This document shows positions 62,737 to 64,000 of a DNA stretch of 64,000 nucleotides, piece by piece (the first letter of the stretch is position 1; every line of letters begins with the position of its first letter). The DNA comes from Hortaea werneckii (Eukaryota; Ascomycota; Dothideomycetes; Mycosphaerellales; Teratosphaeriaceae): positions 62,001 through 126,000 of the forward strand of contig JBAOKB010000150.1 of assembly GCA_037044905.1 (NCBI GenBank), in the 5' to 3' direction. A program made the translations under genes and the position numbers. The notes below the pieces were generated by a model. That model saw only the letters and a program-made list of their open reading frames with translations. It did not search any database and was not told the origin of the DNA.

Positions 62737-64000
62737 ATGTATTCCAGCTCCGTCCTGGCGGCCAAGCTGTTATGGCGTAGCAACACTCGAATGCCGCTTC
62801 GATCAAGTGCCTTCCATTCTTCAACCCCCCAGATAACACTGGGACGCGACTGGTTCACCTCTCGACTGGCGTCACCCCTGAGGCGATTTCCCGACAATGG
62901 TTTCCATGTCATCATTTCGACGATCAAGGTGGGAGAACAAAGGTGGCTTTGGTACAGTAGCGAAGCGTTCTATCTGGCGAGGATTAGGGAGCTCTTGCAC
63001 GCGCGCTATCAAGTCACTGGGAAGTTGGGCTACGGTGGCCATTCGACTGCCTGGTTATGCCGTGATCTGCGGTATGTGAAGGACGATCTTGAACCAAACC
63101 ATGACTAATATTGTCATTTAGGGCACACAAGTACGTTGTGGCAAAGATATGCGAGACTACCGACATCAGCGCCGAGCGCGAACGCCTCGCCTATATCAGC
63201 ATGAACTCGCTGAAGTCAACACATAACGGCAGTCTCCTGATCCGTAAGATGTAGGACACCTTCGAAATCGACCACAAAGACCAAAAGCATACGTGTCTCA
63301 TCCACGAGCCGCTTGGCATCAGCCTTGAGACATTGCGATCCTTTTATCCGGTGAGGAGTTCCCGGACTTCATGCTCAAACCCGTCCTCAAGTATCTCATC
63401 TTAGCTCTGCGCTTTCTACCTACGGAAGCAGGGATAGTTCATACGGGTATGAAGCTACGGCTGAAGGTCATCCGATGTAATTTCTAATAATATTCGGATC
63501 TCAAAGCACCAAGCGTCCACTTTTCCATCCCTGATGGAAGCACACAGAACGACTAAAAGAATAACCAAATGGCTTATCCCAGCGCACGAAAGACGACTGG
63601 CGAAACCTTCATCTACGAGTCCCGCGATCTCTGCTTGGACAACGAGGTCCCGAGACGTCCTTCAAGACCCACACTTATCGATTTTGGAGAGGCGAGGTGC
63701 GGCCGCAATTTTCATCGTGGGCTCATTCAGCCGGCGGCTTACCGGGCGCCGGAAGTCATTTCCAAGATGCCCTGGGACTCTAGCGTGGACATCTGGAACT
63801 TGGGCGTATGGGTAAGTGCAAAGACGAGAGGCTCACAACCATGGCTGCTAACCATGTAGTTCAGACATGGCATCTTCGACACAACGAGCTGCTCTTCACC
63901 ACTACCCCAAGAGAAGATGAAGACGTGGCATACCACGAAGTAGCGCGTATGATTGAGGAGCTCGGTATGCCGCCTATCGAATTCATGGACAGATTGGATA
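62737..64000 (+). pseudogene. SRPK-type serine/threonine kinase, decayed, cut by window end
   Basis: A fungal SR-protein-kinase-like gene. Exon 1 (62737-63071) carries the Gly-rich loop in RYQVTGKLGYGGHSTAWLCR. A 50-base intron (63072-63121) leads to AHKYVVAKICETTDISAERE, with the ATP-binding Lys in VVAKI. Damage follows: an in-frame TAG at 63252-63254, a one-base frame change near 63350 before GEEFPDFMLKPVLKYLILAL, and a catalytic loop reading IVHTGMKLRLKV instead of HTDLKxxN, so the catalytic Asp is gone. Further stops lie near 63478-63490. The activation segment (LIDFGEARCG, AAYRAPEVISKMPWDSSVDI) and a last exon after an intron ending at 63865 (TWHLRHNELLFTTTPREDED) are still readable. The 3' end lies beyond the window. 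I call it a pseudogene; an undetected intron could explain one lesion but not all. Confidence 0.65.

Overview
The window looks like nuclear DNA of a filamentous ascomycete, most likely a Dothideomycete. The evidence is intron-bearing genes with short introns (GT...CTRAC...AG), HET-domain proteins, a GPI-anchored secreted protein, fungal Slx9, a PQ-loop vacuolar transporter, pyrimidine-rich leaders and no operon structure. All functions come from reading the sequence; no database search was possible, and the class-level placement is an inference.

Left part (1-25 kb) is gene-poor. It holds an unknown SAP-like protein (2537-3205), a poorly resolved multi-exon gene (3.9-4.9 kb), a small mitochondrial membrane protein (6701-7195) and a Trp-rich GPI-anchored wall protein (18042-18907). 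It also holds a small unknown protein (21235-21696) and much non-coding or decayed DNA. The decayed material includes a strongly A-over-T-skewed tract (7.3-8.7 kb) and a duplicated, scrambled mitochondrial-carrier relic (11.6-12.2 kb). Two families of diverged local repeats lie at 14.0-14.9 kb and 22.9-24.2 kb, and there is a 22-base poly-C run at 19.5 kb.

Middle part (25.9-44.2 kb) is gene-dense. It contains a divergent pair of unknown genes, the ribosome-biogenesis factor Slx9, two unknown acidic proteins, and a RidA-fold protein that lacks the usual catalytic Arg. A five-exon MFS transporter with one 729-nt intron, a PRISE-like short-chain reductase and a HET-domain protein follow.

Right part (44-64 kb) contains a PQ-loop cationic amino-acid transporter of the vacuolar Ypq type with an acidic dileucine signal, an unknown coiled-coil protein convergent with a stand-alone RNase H protein, and a DOMON/cytochrome b561 oxidoreductase. 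It also contains a GPI-anchored protein gene broken by two in-frame TAA codons, a second HET gene, and a ten-exon amino-acid/choline-type permease with 21- and 22-nt micro-exons and a GC-AG intron. A decayed SRPK-type kinase runs off the right edge.

The genes do not form one obvious pathway. The window mixes housekeeping genes (Slx9, Ypq-type transporter), surface and transport genes (GPI protein, MFS, permease, DOMON-b561) and accessory genes (HET proteins, broken genes, local repeats), as expected for a fungal accessory-rich chromosome arm.
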